Assembly (NCBI GenBank): GCA_044338255.1
Contig: JBIILZ010000037.1
Span: forward strand, 1-32,681
Origin: CAIUVD01 sp044338255
GTDB taxonomy: Bacteria; Planctomycetota; UBA11346
Reading direction: 5' to 3'
DNA: 32,681 bases
The position numbers were made by a program, and so were the translations under genes. Positions 16,222 through 24,240 of the stretch are shown piece after piece. The first letter of the stretch is position 1, and the number at the start of each line of letters is the position of its first letter. Below the pieces are notes generated by a model. It saw nothing but the letters and a program-made list of their open reading frames with translations, did no database searches and was not told the origin of the DNA.

Positions 16222-17001
16222 ATGATGGCGTCCTCCGATCCTCGTTCTTCCGCGTCTTCTCCACGCGTTCAGGCGTATCGCCAAGCCGCTGGTTTGCGTG
16301 GTGAGGCCGAGCGTGAAGCGGAGATCCTGCGCCATCTGCCCCTGGTCCATACGGTGGTCGAACGGGTCGCAGCGCATCTTCCGTCGTCGGTCGACCGCGA
16401 TGATCTTTTCCATGCCGGAGTGATCGGGCTGATGGACGCGCTGACGCGCTTCGACGTCACCCGCGACAATGCCTTCTCGACTTATGCCGTGCTGCGTATC
16501 CGCGGCGCGGTCATCGATGAACTGCGGGCCCGCGACTGGGTTCCGCGCAGCGCCCGCGAACGCGCCCGCGATTACCAGCGTACGGTCACCGAGTTGGCAC
16601 GGACCCTCGGCAGAGCGCCCAATGATGCGGAGCTGGCCACGGCCTTGAACGTCTCAGCCGAGGAATTGACCGAGCTCGAACGCGGCGCGCAGCTCGCGAC
16701 CCAGATCTCGCTCGATCAGCCGGTGGGCGACGACACGCCGCTGGGTTCGCTGCTGTCCTCGCCACCCGGTGAAGATTCCAATCCGGCGCGCTTCATGGAG
16801 CGCGACGATCTGCGCAAGACCCTCGCCCAGGCCTTGGCCACGCTCACCGAGCAGGAACGCTTGATCATCAAGATGTATTACTTCGAGCATCTGCTGCTGA
16901 AGGAGATCGCGGTGGTCTTGGGCGTCACCGAAAGTCGCGTGTGCCAGATCCACGGCCGTATCATGGGCGTGCTGCGCGCGCGCGTCGCGCTGCACGTGTA
17001 G
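16222..17001 (+). CDS. fliA: Flagellar sigma factor sigma-28 (FliA/WhiG family)
   Basis: A 259-residue sigma factor that directs RNA polymerase to late flagellar promoters. Region 2 is marked by LPLVHTVVERVAAHLPSS, DDLFHAGVIGLMDAL and AFSTYAVLRIRGAVIDELR-DWVPRS, typical of the FliA/WhiG group. Region 3 is about residues 120-150. Region 4 carries LTEQERLIIKMYYFEHLLLKEI and the helix-turn-helix VLGVTESRVCQIH. Two adjacent ATG codons are possible starts (16222 and 16225). No FlgM anti-sigma is seen nearby. It starts the run fliA, fliK-like, flhB-like, with a 4-bp gap to the next gene. Confidence 0.95.
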   Translation: MMASSDPRSSASSPRVQAYRQAAGLRGEAEREAEILRHLPLVHTVVERVAAHLPSSVDRDDLFHAGVIGLMDALTRFDVTRDNAFSTYAVLRIRGAVIDELRARDWVPRSARERARDYQRTVTELARTLGRAPNDAELATALNVSAEELTELERGAQLATQISLDQPVGDDTPLGSLLSSPPGEDSNPARFMERDDLRKTLAQALATLTEQERLIIKMYYFEHLLLKEIAVVLGVTESRVCQIHGRIMGVLRARVALHV

Positions 17002-17005
17002 TCCG

Positions 17006-19930
17006 ATGGTCACGCCGACCTCGTCGGGTGGGCCGAACGTGGGTGCTGGCGTACCGGGCTCGTTATCTGCCGTCTCGTCGTCATCGAGCAACCTGGCGAC
17101 AGGTGGACCGGCCTCAGGAGCACCGGCATCAGGTCCGCTCGTTTCGAAAGCCCTGTCGTCGAATCCGCCGGCATCCGTACCGCTCTCCCCCGGACAGGTT
17201 TTTTCGGCGCGGGTGCTCGAGGCGCTGGGTTCGGACACCTACCTCTTGGCCTTGCGTGGACGCACGGTGGTGGCGAGCAGTCCGACGCCGCTCGCCTTGG
17301 ACACCATCGTCCAGTTGGCGGTGCAGGCCAATGAGGATCCGGCGGCGCCGGTGCCGGTGAAATTGCTAGTTGCCGCCAACGTTCCCGTCACCGCACCAGC
17401 AGCCGCTACGCCCGCTACCGCCGAGGCGCGGATGACGGCGATGATCGCGACCCTGGGTCTGCCGCCCGGACCGGCGGCGACGCTTGCCGTCACCGCCTTC
17501 ACCCGTTTGGGAGTATCGCTGGCCAGTACCCGCAGCGACCAACAGCTCCAGCCGAACCTGCTTCTGCGGCAGACCGTGCATATCGTGCAGACGGCATTGG
17601 CAGCGGAGGCGGCTCCGACGCGGGCGGGAGTCATCGTCAGTCAGGAACCCGAGGCCCCGGCGCCTGCGCGTGCAGTCAGCCCCGAGCGGCCTTCGGCGAT
17701 GAACGCGCCAGCGGGTCAGCCATCCCCGCCAGCGCCGTCGTACGTGTCGACAACACCGGTATCGCCGGTCTCGACCGGAACGCCCCTGACGGTGGAGGCG
17801 CGGGCGGTTGTGCCCATTACCTCGAAGCCCGTCACACCGAAGCCCGTCACCTCGAAGCCCGTCACCTCGAAGCCCGTCACCGATCTTGGACGTGTGGTGG
17901 CCACCGCCGCCACTTCCAGCCACGAACAAGGTGGCGGGTTGCCGGTATCTGACCGGTCTGCGCCAGCGTCACCGGCCGTACAGGCCGCGTTGCCAGCGAC
18001 GCCGTTCTCTGCCGGCGCTCGACCTTCCGGGCTCACGCCGCCAACGCCTTTGCCGGTGGCACTCTCCGCTCTCGGGGTCGTGGCGCGCGATACGCTTACG
18101 CTTCCCGAGGCTGCCGCAGCGCTGCCGCCCGCTTCCAGGGTGGCGTCGAGCCCGGGCGGAAGCACGGTGCCCACCCCGCCGAGCACGTCGAGGGTTGACC
18201 AAGCGTCGATGCCGTCGTCAGCGCCCCGCGCTCCGCAGGCAGCCACGGCCTTGCCGGTGAATACGTCGGGGCGTGAAGGTCCGTTGCCGGCCCCGATCGT
18301 CGAAGCGCAGCCGCGAGCGGCAACGCTTCCGGTCGCATCGATGTCGACGTTACCGACTCTAACGAGCGGACCGACGCTGGCGACGGCGCTGCCGGAGACG
18401 GTCCTTCTCGATAGCGAGACCCGCGAGACTCACGCCGACCGTGGTCTTCCGTTGTCGGCAGCGACGCTGGAAAAAACCATGACGGTACCGATGCGTCTTA
18501 CTGCCACTCGTCTCACCGCCACTCGTCTAACCGCCACCATCGCGGTACTCGGCGCCGACTCGCTGCTGTCGCCGGCGACGAAGGCCACGGCGGTGCCCCC
18601 TCGGGTAACCACGCCGACCACACCCACCACGCCCACCACGCTGGCATCGCCGAGCCGCTTGCCGGCAGCGGCTCAGGTCGGCACGCCTCCTCCCGCCGTG
18701 GTACCGGCGTTGCCAACGCCGGTGGCCGAGTCTCTCGCCAGCGCGTCACCCTTGCCAACGGTCTATGGTCCGCGTCTGCCGCGCGCGCGGATCAGCACCG
18801 CGATCCCGCCAGCGACGGTGGCAGTAACGGTGGCAGCAACGAAGGCAGCGACGATATCGCCGCTTGGCAAAACCCAGAATCCGTCAACGGCCCTGGCGAC
18901 GACTCCTGCCGTGCAGCAGGCAACTCCCAGCGAGTTGGCGCATGCCGGAGCGCGACTCGCACGTGCCGGATTGCCGCTGACACCAGCGACCATGAGTCTC
19001 GCCCTGCGCGCCAGCGACACGCAGTTGCCGGCGGTAGCGCGCTGGCTGCCGCCAGCGTGGAGCGCCGCCGTCGATCCGTCTATCAACTCCCCCGTCGAGG
19101 CCATGCGCCAGGTCCTGCGCCTGGCGGGCGTGGTCCCGGCGGGATCACCGGCAGGCGGATCAGTCGCAGCAGGACCCTTGCCAGCAGGACCCCTGCCAGC
19201 AACACCCCTGCCAGCGCGTCTCGTGGCCACGGGACTCGCATCCGGAGCAGATCCGGCGACCACGTTCGCCGCGGACAACAACGAGCCGACGCACACCTTG
19301 CTGCAGCACCTGATCCGTCTCGCTGCCGGAATCAGTGCGCCGTCGACGGCGCCGACACCGCCGTCGACCATGCCGGAAACGTCGGAGCCGGGAGCGGCGA
19401 CGCCTGCGATGGCGGCGCCGGCAGCGGTTCTCGCACCAGCTCGTCGTGAAGAGCTCGGCGCCGAGCCTTCGACGCCAGCGGCGAGTCCCACACCGCTGGC
19501 GGGCGACTTAGCACGCAGCAGCGAGTCTGCCTTGGCCGGGGTCCGGGAGATCGCAGCCGAGCATCTGCTGCCGCCGATGCACCTCGACGATTACGAGCGC
19601 GTCATCCCCTTGCCGATGATGAGCGCCGGGCTGCCCGAGCCGGCGCGTCTGGCGATCACCACGCGGCGCACCGCCAGTGGCGGCACGGCCTGTTGGATGC
19701 GCGTCGATTGCGCCTTGTCGCAGCTCGGAGCAGTCAGCGTCCGCTTGTCGGCCAGTGATGGCGGACCGGTGGCGGTGACCCTGGTCGCGGACCCGGCGGC
19801 GGCGGCCATCCTCGCCGAGGCTTTGCCGGCGCTGACCAGCGACCTGCACACGCGTGGGGTGGTCGCAGCCCTGCGCGTGGTGGCCGTCGATGGCGGCGTC
19901 GATTTCGCGCGCGAGGTGACGCATGAGTGA
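17006..19930 (+). CDS. fliK: Very long FliK-like flagellar hook-length control protein
   Basis: A 974-residue protein extremely rich in Ala, Pro, Thr, Ser and Val. FliK is a secreted ruler that measures hook length and switches export specificity. Residues about 60-115 (PGQVFSARVLEALGSD and LDTIVQLAVQ) form a small ordered region. Residues about 130-840 are low complexity and hold at least four tandem arrays. The last about 100 residues fit the FliK C-terminal domain (LGAVSVRLSASDGGPVAVTLV, then ILAEALPALTSDLHTRGVV). Usual FliK proteins are about 400-500 residues, so the ruler would be about twice normal. It overlaps the FlhB-like gene by 8 bp, the partner expected for the switch. Identification rests on the C-terminal pattern and context. 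Confidence 0.8.
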   Translation: MVTPTSSGGPNVGAGVPGSLSAVSSSSSNLATGGPASGAPASGPLVSKALSSNPPASVPLSPGQVFSARVLEALGSDTYLLALRGRTVVASSPTPLALDTIVQLAVQANEDPAAPVPVKLLVAANVPVTAPAAATPATAEARMTAMIATLGLPPGPAATLAVTAFTRLGVSLASTRSDQQLQPNLLLRQTVHIVQTALAAEAAPTRAGVIVSQEPEAPAPARAVSPERPSAMNAPAGQPSPPAPSYVSTTPVSPVSTGTPLTVEARAVVPITSKPVTPKPVTSKPVTSKPVTDLGRVVATAATSSHEQGGGLPVSDRSAPASPAVQAALPATPFSAGARPSGLTPPTPLPVALSALGVVARDTLTLPEAAAALPPASRVASSPGGSTVPTPPSTSRVDQASMPSSAPRAPQAATALPVNTSGREGPLPAPIVEAQPRAATLPVASMSTLPTLTSGPTLATALPETVLLDSETRETHADRGLPLSAATLEKTMTVPMRLTATRLTATRLTATIAVLGADSLLSPATKATAVPPRVTTPTTPTTPTTLASPSRLPAAAQVGTPPPAVVPALPTPVAESLASASPLPTVYGPRLPRARISTAIPPATVAVTVAATKAATISPLGKTQNPSTALATTPAVQQATPSELAHAGARLARAGLPLTPATMSLALRASDTQLPAVARWLPPAWSAAVDPSINSPVEAMRQVLRLAGVVPAGSPAGGSVAAGPLPAGPLPATPLPARLVATGLASGADPATTFAADNNEPTHTLLQHLIRLAAGISAPSTAPTPPSTMPETSEPGAATPAMAAPAAVLAPARREELGAEPSTPAASPTPLAGDLARSSESALAGVREIAAEHLLPPMHLDDYERVIPLPMMSAGLPEPARLAITTRRTASGGTACWMRVDCALSQLGAVSVRLSASDGGPVAVTLVADPAAAAILAEALPALTSDLHTRGVVAALRVVAVDGGVDFAREVTHE
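17821..17880 (+). repeat. 15-bp tandem repeat, 4 copies, in the FliK-like gene
   Basis: CTCGAAGCCCGTCAC, with the second copy starting ACC, encodes repeats of SKPVT in the linker of the FliK-like protein. Confidence 0.92.
18494..18538 (+). repeat. 15-bp tandem repeat, 3 imperfect copies, in the FliK-like gene
   Basis: CGTCTCACCGCCACT-like units encode RLTAT three times. The copies differ at single bases. Confidence 0.85.
18608..18643 (+). repeat. 9-bp tandem repeat, 4 imperfect copies, in the FliK-like gene
   Basis: ACCACGCCC-like units encode TTP repeats. Confidence 0.85.
19172..19216 (+). repeat. 15-bp tandem repeat, 3 imperfect copies, in the FliK-like gene
   Basis: GGACCCCTGCCAGCA-like units encode GPLPA-type repeats shortly before the C-terminal domain. 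Confidence 0.85.
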
Positions 19931-20213
19931 ACGTCCACGCGCAGTCGCCCTGCGTTTTGACCAGGACCAGGAAGCCGCACCGCGGGTCTTGGCCAAGGGC
20001 CAGGGACCGGTGGCGGAGCGCATCATCGCGCTGGCGCATGAGCACGACATCCCGCTGCATGAGGACCGTGACCTGGTGCACTTGCTAGGAGCCCTCGATC
20101 TCTCGGTCGAGGTTCCCCCGGCGCTGTACCATGCCCTGGCCGAGGTGCTGGCGCATCTCTATCGCGCTAATTCCGCTAATTCCACCAAGTCGCCGCCGCC
20201 GCGTCGCGGTTGA
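19923..20213 (+). CDS. FlhB C-terminal-domain-like protein
   Basis: A 96-residue homologue of the cytoplasmic domain of the export switch protein FlhB, lacking its membrane part. The first strand AVALRFDQDQEAAPRVLAKGQG and the later LVHLLGALDLSVEVPPALYHALAEVLAHLY follow the FlhB C-domain pattern. The NPTH autocleavage loop of true FlhB is absent. Stand-alone proteins of this sort often follow fliK and are thought to take part in substrate switching. The ATG at 19923 overlaps the FliK-like stop by 8 bp. The C-terminal ANSANSTKS comes from a 9-bp repeat. Confidence 0.85.
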   Translation: MSERPRAVALRFDQDQEAAPRVLAKGQGPVAERIIALAHEHDIPLHEDRDLVHLLGALDLSVEVPPALYHALAEVLAHLYRANSANSTKSPPPRRG

Positions 20214-20246
20214 GGCGCGGCTCCTGCGCGGCATGGTGTCGCGCGC

Positions 20247-21161
20247 ATGATTCCGCTCCTGGTGGTTCTCGGCCCGACCGCATCGGGGAAATCGGCGTTG
20301 GCGATCGCCCTCGCCCAGCAGCTTGCTGGCGAAGTCATCTCCGCCGACGCCATGGCGGTGTATGCGGGGATGGATATCGGCACCGCCAAGCCCAGCCCGG
20401 CGGAGCAGGCGGGAGTGCCGCACCATCTGCTCGAACTCTGCCCTGCCAGCCAACGCTGCGATGCCCAGCGTTGGTTCAGCGCCGCCGACGCCGCCCTGCA
20501 CGACATCCATGCCCGTGGTCGCCTGCCGATCGTTGCCGGCGGCACGCCCTTGTACGTGAAGCTGCTGCTCGAAGGGATCAGCGCCGGCGCCCCGCGCGAT
20601 CTGGCGGTGCGCGCCCGGCTGCAGCAGCGCTATCGCGAGGAAGGTGGCGCGGCGCTGTTCGCTGAATTGCAGCGCGTCGATCCCGCCTATGCCGCTGAGC
20701 GTCATCCCAATGACGAGCGCCGCTTGATTCGCGCCTTGGAAGTATGGCATCTCACCGGCCGGCCCTATTCGAGCTTTCACACCACCGATGGCATCCGTCG
20801 CCCCGAGCTGCGCCCGCTGCTGCTCGGTCTGCAGTGGGACAAGCCTGCCCTGCATGCGCGGATCGCCGAACGCACGCGGCGGATGTTCGCTGCCGGCCTG
20901 GTCGCCGAGGTCGAGGCCCTGCGCGCGACGATGTCGCCGGAAGCCCGCCAGGCGGTGGGCTACAAGGAGGTCATCGCCTTTCTTGAAGGTCGCGACGATC
21001 TCGCTCAGGCCCAAGAGCACGTCGAGCGCGGCACGCGGCACCTCGCCAAGCACCAGCTGACCTGGTACCGCGGCTGGCAGGACATCGTCTGGTTGCCCGG
21101 TGCGGCATGCGATCTGGTGTCATTGGCGCTGGCCGAATACGCCCGCTGGCAACGGAGCTGA
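20247..21161 (+). CDS. miaA: tRNA dimethylallyltransferase
   Basis: A 304-residue enzyme that adds the dimethylallyl group to A37 of tRNAs reading UNN codons. The P-loop GPTASGKS lies at residues 9-16, followed by ISADAMAVYAGMDIGTAKPS, the GGTPLYVKLLLEG segment, ERHPNDERRLIRALEVW and the C-terminal QAVGYKEVIAFLEG and TRHLAKHQLTWYRG. All are standard MiaA landmarks, and length is normal. It lies 33 bp after the FlhB-like gene, so it may share the flagellar transcript. It converges on the hybrid kinase gene: the two stop codons lie side by side (TGATCA) inside a 7-bp hairpin. Confidence 0.96.
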   Translation: MIPLLVVLGPTASGKSALAIALAQQLAGEVISADAMAVYAGMDIGTAKPSPAEQAGVPHHLLELCPASQRCDAQRWFSAADAALHDIHARGRLPIVAGGTPLYVKLLLEGISAGAPRDLAVRARLQQRYREEGGAALFAELQRVDPAYAAERHPNDERRLIRALEVWHLTGRPYSSFHTTDGIRRPELRPLLLGLQWDKPALHARIAERTRRMFAAGLVAEVEALRATMSPEARQAVGYKEVIAFLEGRDDLAQAQEHVERGTRHLAKHQLTWYRGWQDIVWLPGAACDLVSLALAEYARWQRS

Positions 21162-21171
21162 TCACTCCGTT
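21151..21171. terminator. Hairpin spanning two adjacent convergent stop codons
   Basis: AACGGAG (21151-21157) pairs with CTCCGTT (21165-21171); the seven-base loop CTGATCA contains both stop codons. No T-run follows on either strand, so it is a possible weak bidirectional end signal only. Confidence 0.35.
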
Positions 21172-23348
21172 GCTGGCAGGTGGTCGCTCGGCAAGTGGTC
21201 GCTCAGCAAGTGGTCGCTCAGCAGGTGGTCGCTCAGCAAGTGGTCGCTCAGCAAGTGCAGCAGCTCGGCCAAGGTATAGGGCTTGGGCAGGAAGCCGCTG
21301 AGGCCTTCACGCTCGAGAGCGTCGCGCTCGTGTTCATCCAGGTAGCCCGAGGCGATGACCACGCGCATCTCTGGGCGGATCTGGCGGATGGCGCGGAAGA
21401 CCGTGCTGCCATTGCAGCTGGGCATGGCCTGATCGAGGATCACCAGGGAATAGCGCTGCGGGTCGGCGGCGAAAAGATTCATCGCCTGCAGCCCGTCCTC
21501 GGCCTTGATCACGGTTGCACCGAGGGCTTCGAGATGCGTCGCGAGGAGTTCGCGCAGGATCGGCTCGTCGTCGGCAACCAGTACGGTCTGGCCGTTGAGG
21601 TTGATCATCTTCGGCAATTGCGCGTGCGTGGTCGGGGCTTGGCAATTTAGGCAGCAGGGAAGGAGAATCCGAATGGTCGTGCCCTGGTTAAGCTCGCTAT
21701 TCACGATGATCGCACCGTGGTGACGTTTCACCGCGCTGTAGACCGAGGCGAGGCCCAGACCGGTGCCTTTGCCGACTTCCTTGGTGGTCACGAACGGTTC
21801 GAACAGATGTTCCTTCACCACCGGCGGGAGGCCGCTTCCGGTATCGCTGAAGGTGATCGCCAAGTGTTCGACCGGCGCCAATTGTTGGCGCACCAATTCC
21901 GGGGCATCGGCGGCCACATCCGTGGTGCTCAGAGTCAGCGTCCCGCCCTCGGGCATGGCGTCGCGGGAGTTCAGGCAGAGGTTGAGCATCAGGTTCATAA
22001 GCATGCCGGAATCGCCGAGCACCAAGGGCAGATGGGCGTCGAGGGCGGTGATGAAGCGGATACGCTGGTCGACCGTACGGCGGAAGAGGGTCACCAGATT
22101 GTCGATCTCGCGATGGAGATCGATAGTCTGTTCAAGTTGATTTCCGCGCCGCGAAAAGCCCCGCAGCTTGTCGGTGAGATCACGCGCTCGGCTGACCGTG
22201 TCGAAGAGCATCTGCAGCGGGCGGGCGCAGGCGGGATTGCCGGCGGTGGTCAGGCTGAGCAGCTCGCTGGCGCCAGAGACCACCGCCAGCATGTTGTTGA
22301 AATCGTGGGCGATGCCGCCCGCCAGTCGGCCCACGGCATGCAGGTGCTGGGCCTGATGCAGCTGATCTTCCAGCAGTTGTTGCTCAGTGACATCGTGCAG
22401 CACCAGGACTACGCCGTTGAGAACGCCGTCCTCGCCGCGGATAGGCACGGCCTTTTCGATTACCAGGTGTTCCTGGCCCAGACGATCGAGCAGGAGCAGG
22501 CGCGTTTTCGGCACGGGCTCGGGCTCGGGGCCAGCGTGCGGCAGGCGCAACAGACGCACCGCCGAGGATTCGATGCCCGCCCGGGTCTCGGCATCGAGGA
22601 GGCTGACGATACGCGCGAAGAACGACCCCACGGCGGTCGCCGCAGTATATCCGGTGAGGGTTTCCGCGCGCTGGTTGAGATGGGTGATGCGGCGGTTGGC
22701 ATCGAGTGTGATGACCGCATCGGCGATCGCATCGAGGGTGATCGCAAGGTGGTTCTTGGTCGCGCGCAAGGCCGCTTCCGCGTGCCGGCGTTCGCTGAGG
22801 TCGACCAGCGCCAGGCGGCATTCCAGGCCGTCCGCTGACACCGCCGCCTTGAGATGCACATAGCGCAGCTTCTGCCGGGAGGAGATCAGGGTGATCTCGC
22901 AGTCCTGCGGCGCATGGGTGAGGAAGACCTGCTGGAGGAACGCGGTGAAAATCGCCAGATCGGCGGCCGCCACGAAGAGCGCGAAGTGCTTGCCTTGCAG
23001 ACGCAGGCGTTCCTCGCCGAGCAACTGCGCCGCCGCCAGGTTGGTCTCGGCGATCTCGCCGCGGCCGATCAGCGTGACATAGCCGACCGGAGCGAAGTCA
23101 TAGAGATCGCGATAGCGGGCGCGGGTCGCCACTTCCTGTGCCTGCAAGCGATCGAGATCCTCGTTCTGCAGCTCCACTTCGATCTGATGGACCTGCAGCT
23201 CATGCAGCTGGCGGAGGATCTCATGGGGCAGCATCGGCGGCAGTTCCGTCGGCATGCGGCTGCCGAGACGGGCCTCGGCGAGGAGTCGGCGGGCCGCATT
23301 TTCGGAGGGAGATGCGGAGGGAGATGCGGTCATGATGAAATGGGGCAT
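21162..23348 (-). CDS. Hybrid sensor histidine kinase, PAS-PAS-HisKA-ATPase-receiver
   Basis: A 728-residue cytoplasmic kinase without membrane spans. An N-terminal helical region (about 40-80) precedes two PAS-like domains (about 80-185 and 196-320; phrases DLYDFAPVGYVTL and NQRAETLTGYTAATAVG). The phosphotransfer helix carries H348 in GIAHDFNNMLAVVSG. The ATPase domain has LNLCLNSRDAMPEGG, DTGSGLPP and GKGTGLGLASV. A C-terminal receiver has the acidic pair in VADDEP, D639 in VILDQAMP and K689 in LPKPY. After the receiver, five SDHLL/SDHLP units come from a 15-bp tandem repeat. A 12-bp repeat lies at the N-terminus, where an ATG at 23333 is an alternative start. No cognate regulator is adjacent. 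The output is likely a phosphorelay. Confidence 0.93.
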   Translation of the reverse strand: MPHFIMTASPSASPSENAARRLLAEARLGSRMPTELPPMLPHEILRQLHELQVHQIEVELQNEDLDRLQAQEVATRARYRDLYDFAPVGYVTLIGRGEIAETNLAAAQLLGEERLRLQGKHFALFVAAADLAIFTAFLQQVFLTHAPQDCEITLISSRQKLRYVHLKAAVSADGLECRLALVDLSERRHAEAALRATKNHLAITLDAIADAVITLDANRRITHLNQRAETLTGYTAATAVGSFFARIVSLLDAETRAGIESSAVRLLRLPHAGPEPEPVPKTRLLLLDRLGQEHLVIEKAVPIRGEDGVLNGVVLVLHDVTEQQLLEDQLHQAQHLHAVGRLAGGIAHDFNNMLAVVSGASELLSLTTAGNPACARPLQMLFDTVSRARDLTDKLRGFSRRGNQLEQTIDLHREIDNLVTLFRRTVDQRIRFITALDAHLPLVLGDSGMLMNLMLNLCLNSRDAMPEGGTLTLSTTDVAADAPELVRQQLAPVEHLAITFSDTGSGLPPVVKEHLFEPFVTTKEVGKGTGLGLASVYSAVKRHHGAIIVNSELNQGTTIRILLPCCLNCQAPTTHAQLPKMINLNGQTVLVADDEPILRELLATHLEALGATVIKAEDGLQAMNLFAADPQRYSLVILDQAMPSCNGSTVFRAIRQIRPEMRVVIASGYLDEHERDALEREGLSGFLPKPYTLAELLHLLSDHLLSDHLLSDHLLSDHLPSDHLPATE
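21180..21254 (-). repeat. 15-bp tandem repeat, 5 copies, at the hybrid kinase C-terminus
   Basis: On the plus strand GTGGTCGCTCAGCAA is repeated five times with two single-base variants. It encodes SDHLL/SDHLP after the receiver domain. Confidence 0.95.
23304..23327 (-). repeat. 12-bp tandem repeat, 2 copies, at the hybrid kinase N-terminus
   Basis: GGAGGGAGATGC twice on the plus strand, encoding SASP-like units just after the alternative start. Confidence 0.85.
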
Positions 23349-23368
23349 GGGTACGAGGGGAGGGCCAT

Positions 23369-23540
23369 TCAGGCCTGGACGGGATCCGGGGTGCGAGAGG
23401 AGAAGCGCGTCACGCTGATCAGCAGCTCTTGGAACAGTTGCTTGGCCTCATCGTTGTTCTCGCGTAATCGGAAAACGCGGCGCAGGGCTGGTCGTATCCG
23501 GTGTTACGGGATCTTCCGAAACCGGCGGAACGTGAGTCAT
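23369..23540 (-). pseudogene. Possible small gene with a one-base frameshift
   Basis: From ATG at 23540 the frame reads MTHVPPVSEDPVTPDTTSPAP and stops after 30 codons at 23448. A second frame, open from 23503 to a TGA at 23369, reads FRLRENNDEAKQLFQELL and then ISVTRFSSRTPDPVQA, which looks like real protein but has no ATG. The two frames overlap and would join through a single-base shift, perhaps at a TTTT run, to give a product of about 57 residues ending 20 bp before the hybrid kinase. It may be a decayed gene, a sequencing error or chance. Confidence 0.3.
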
Positions 23541-23712
23541 GACGAGCAATTCTTTCCGAGAACAAGCCGGGTATGGATCCGTCCGCTTACGACCTCCATG
23601 GTATTATCATGGCCCCGGGACCATCCCCAGGGGCTGCCCGAGAGCAATCGATATCCCCTCGGATTTACGTCTTAAAACGAATAATTATTTATTAATTAGT
23701 TTTAAATTGGGA
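23541..23712. other. Structured and AT-rich intergenic DNA next to aroK
   Basis: No gene is visible. CCATG-GTATTAT-CATGG forms a hairpin at 23596-23612, and GCCCC (23612-23616) can pair with GGGGC (23630-23634). From 23672 to 23708 only three of 37 bases are G or C, in sharp contrast to the GC-rich surroundings. TTAAAAC (23672-23678) and GTTTTAA (23699-23705) bound the AT-rich core. Confidence 0.5.
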
Positions 23713-23724
23713 TCAGGCGATCCC
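23695..23724 (-). terminator. Possible terminator of the trpG-aroK cluster
   Basis: On the minus strand a 6-bp stem GGGATC/GATCCC (23709-23724, four-base loop) overlaps the aroK stop codon and runs into the A/T-rich tail. The tail is mixed A and T rather than a clean U-run. Confidence 0.4.
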
Positions 23725-24237
23725 GCGTCGCCCGAGTTCGCGGTGCAATTCTTCGGCGACCTCGCCGGGCGTGCTGCCCGTTGGCAGAACGAACTGCGCC
23801 AATTCGCGATAGAGCGGAGCGCGGGCGGCGATGAGGGCCGGGACTTCGTCCACCGGATGGCTGCCGGTCAGGCTCGGCCGGCCGCCGAGATTATGGCGTA
23901 GGCGTTCCTGGATCACCGCCACCGGAGCTTCGAGATAGACCACCAGCCCGCCACGGGCGGCGAGCAGCTGGCGGTTGCTCTCGGCGAGCACCGCGCCGCC
24001 GCCGGTGGCGAGCACCAGCGGGCCGTCACCGGCGAGGATGCCGGTCAGCGCCGTGCTCTCGACGCTGCGGAAGGCAGCTTCGCCATGGGCGGCGAAATAG
24101 CTGCTGATCGACATGCCGATGGCATGCTCGATGACCGTGTCGGCATCGACGAACGGCCACGCCAGGCGCGCGGCCAGTAAACGCCCGACGGTTGATTTGC
24201 CGCAGGCGCGGAAACCGATGAGGGTCAGGCGGTACAT
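23713..24237 (-). CDS. aroK: Shikimate kinase
   Basis: A 174-residue cytoplasmic enzyme that phosphorylates shikimate at the 3-hydroxyl in the chorismate pathway. The Walker A loop is GFRACGKST (residues 8-16). D32/D34 in VDADTVIE and R57 in AAFRSVE contact shikimate, followed by LATGGGAV and the lid segment HNLGGRPSLTG. Length is typical. It is the last gene of the minus-strand cluster, three bases after the isomerase stop, with no ribosome-binding site of its own visible. Its product's pathway supplies chorismate to the TrpG/PabA enzyme at the head of the cluster. Confidence 0.95.
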   Translation of the reverse strand: MYRLTLIGFRACGKSTVGRLLAARLAWPFVDADTVIEHAIGMSISSYFAAHGEAAFRSVESTALTGILAGDGPLVLATGGGAVLAESNRQLLAARGGLVVYLEAPVAVIQERLRHNLGGRPSLTGSHPVDEVPALIAARAPLYRELAQFVLPTGSTPGEVAEELHRELGRRGIA

Positions 24238-24240
24238 GGA

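Noticed and set aside
21717..22838. A 373-codon open frame opposite the hybrid kinase
   Set aside because: It is a shadow frame antisense to clear PAS and kinase motifs.
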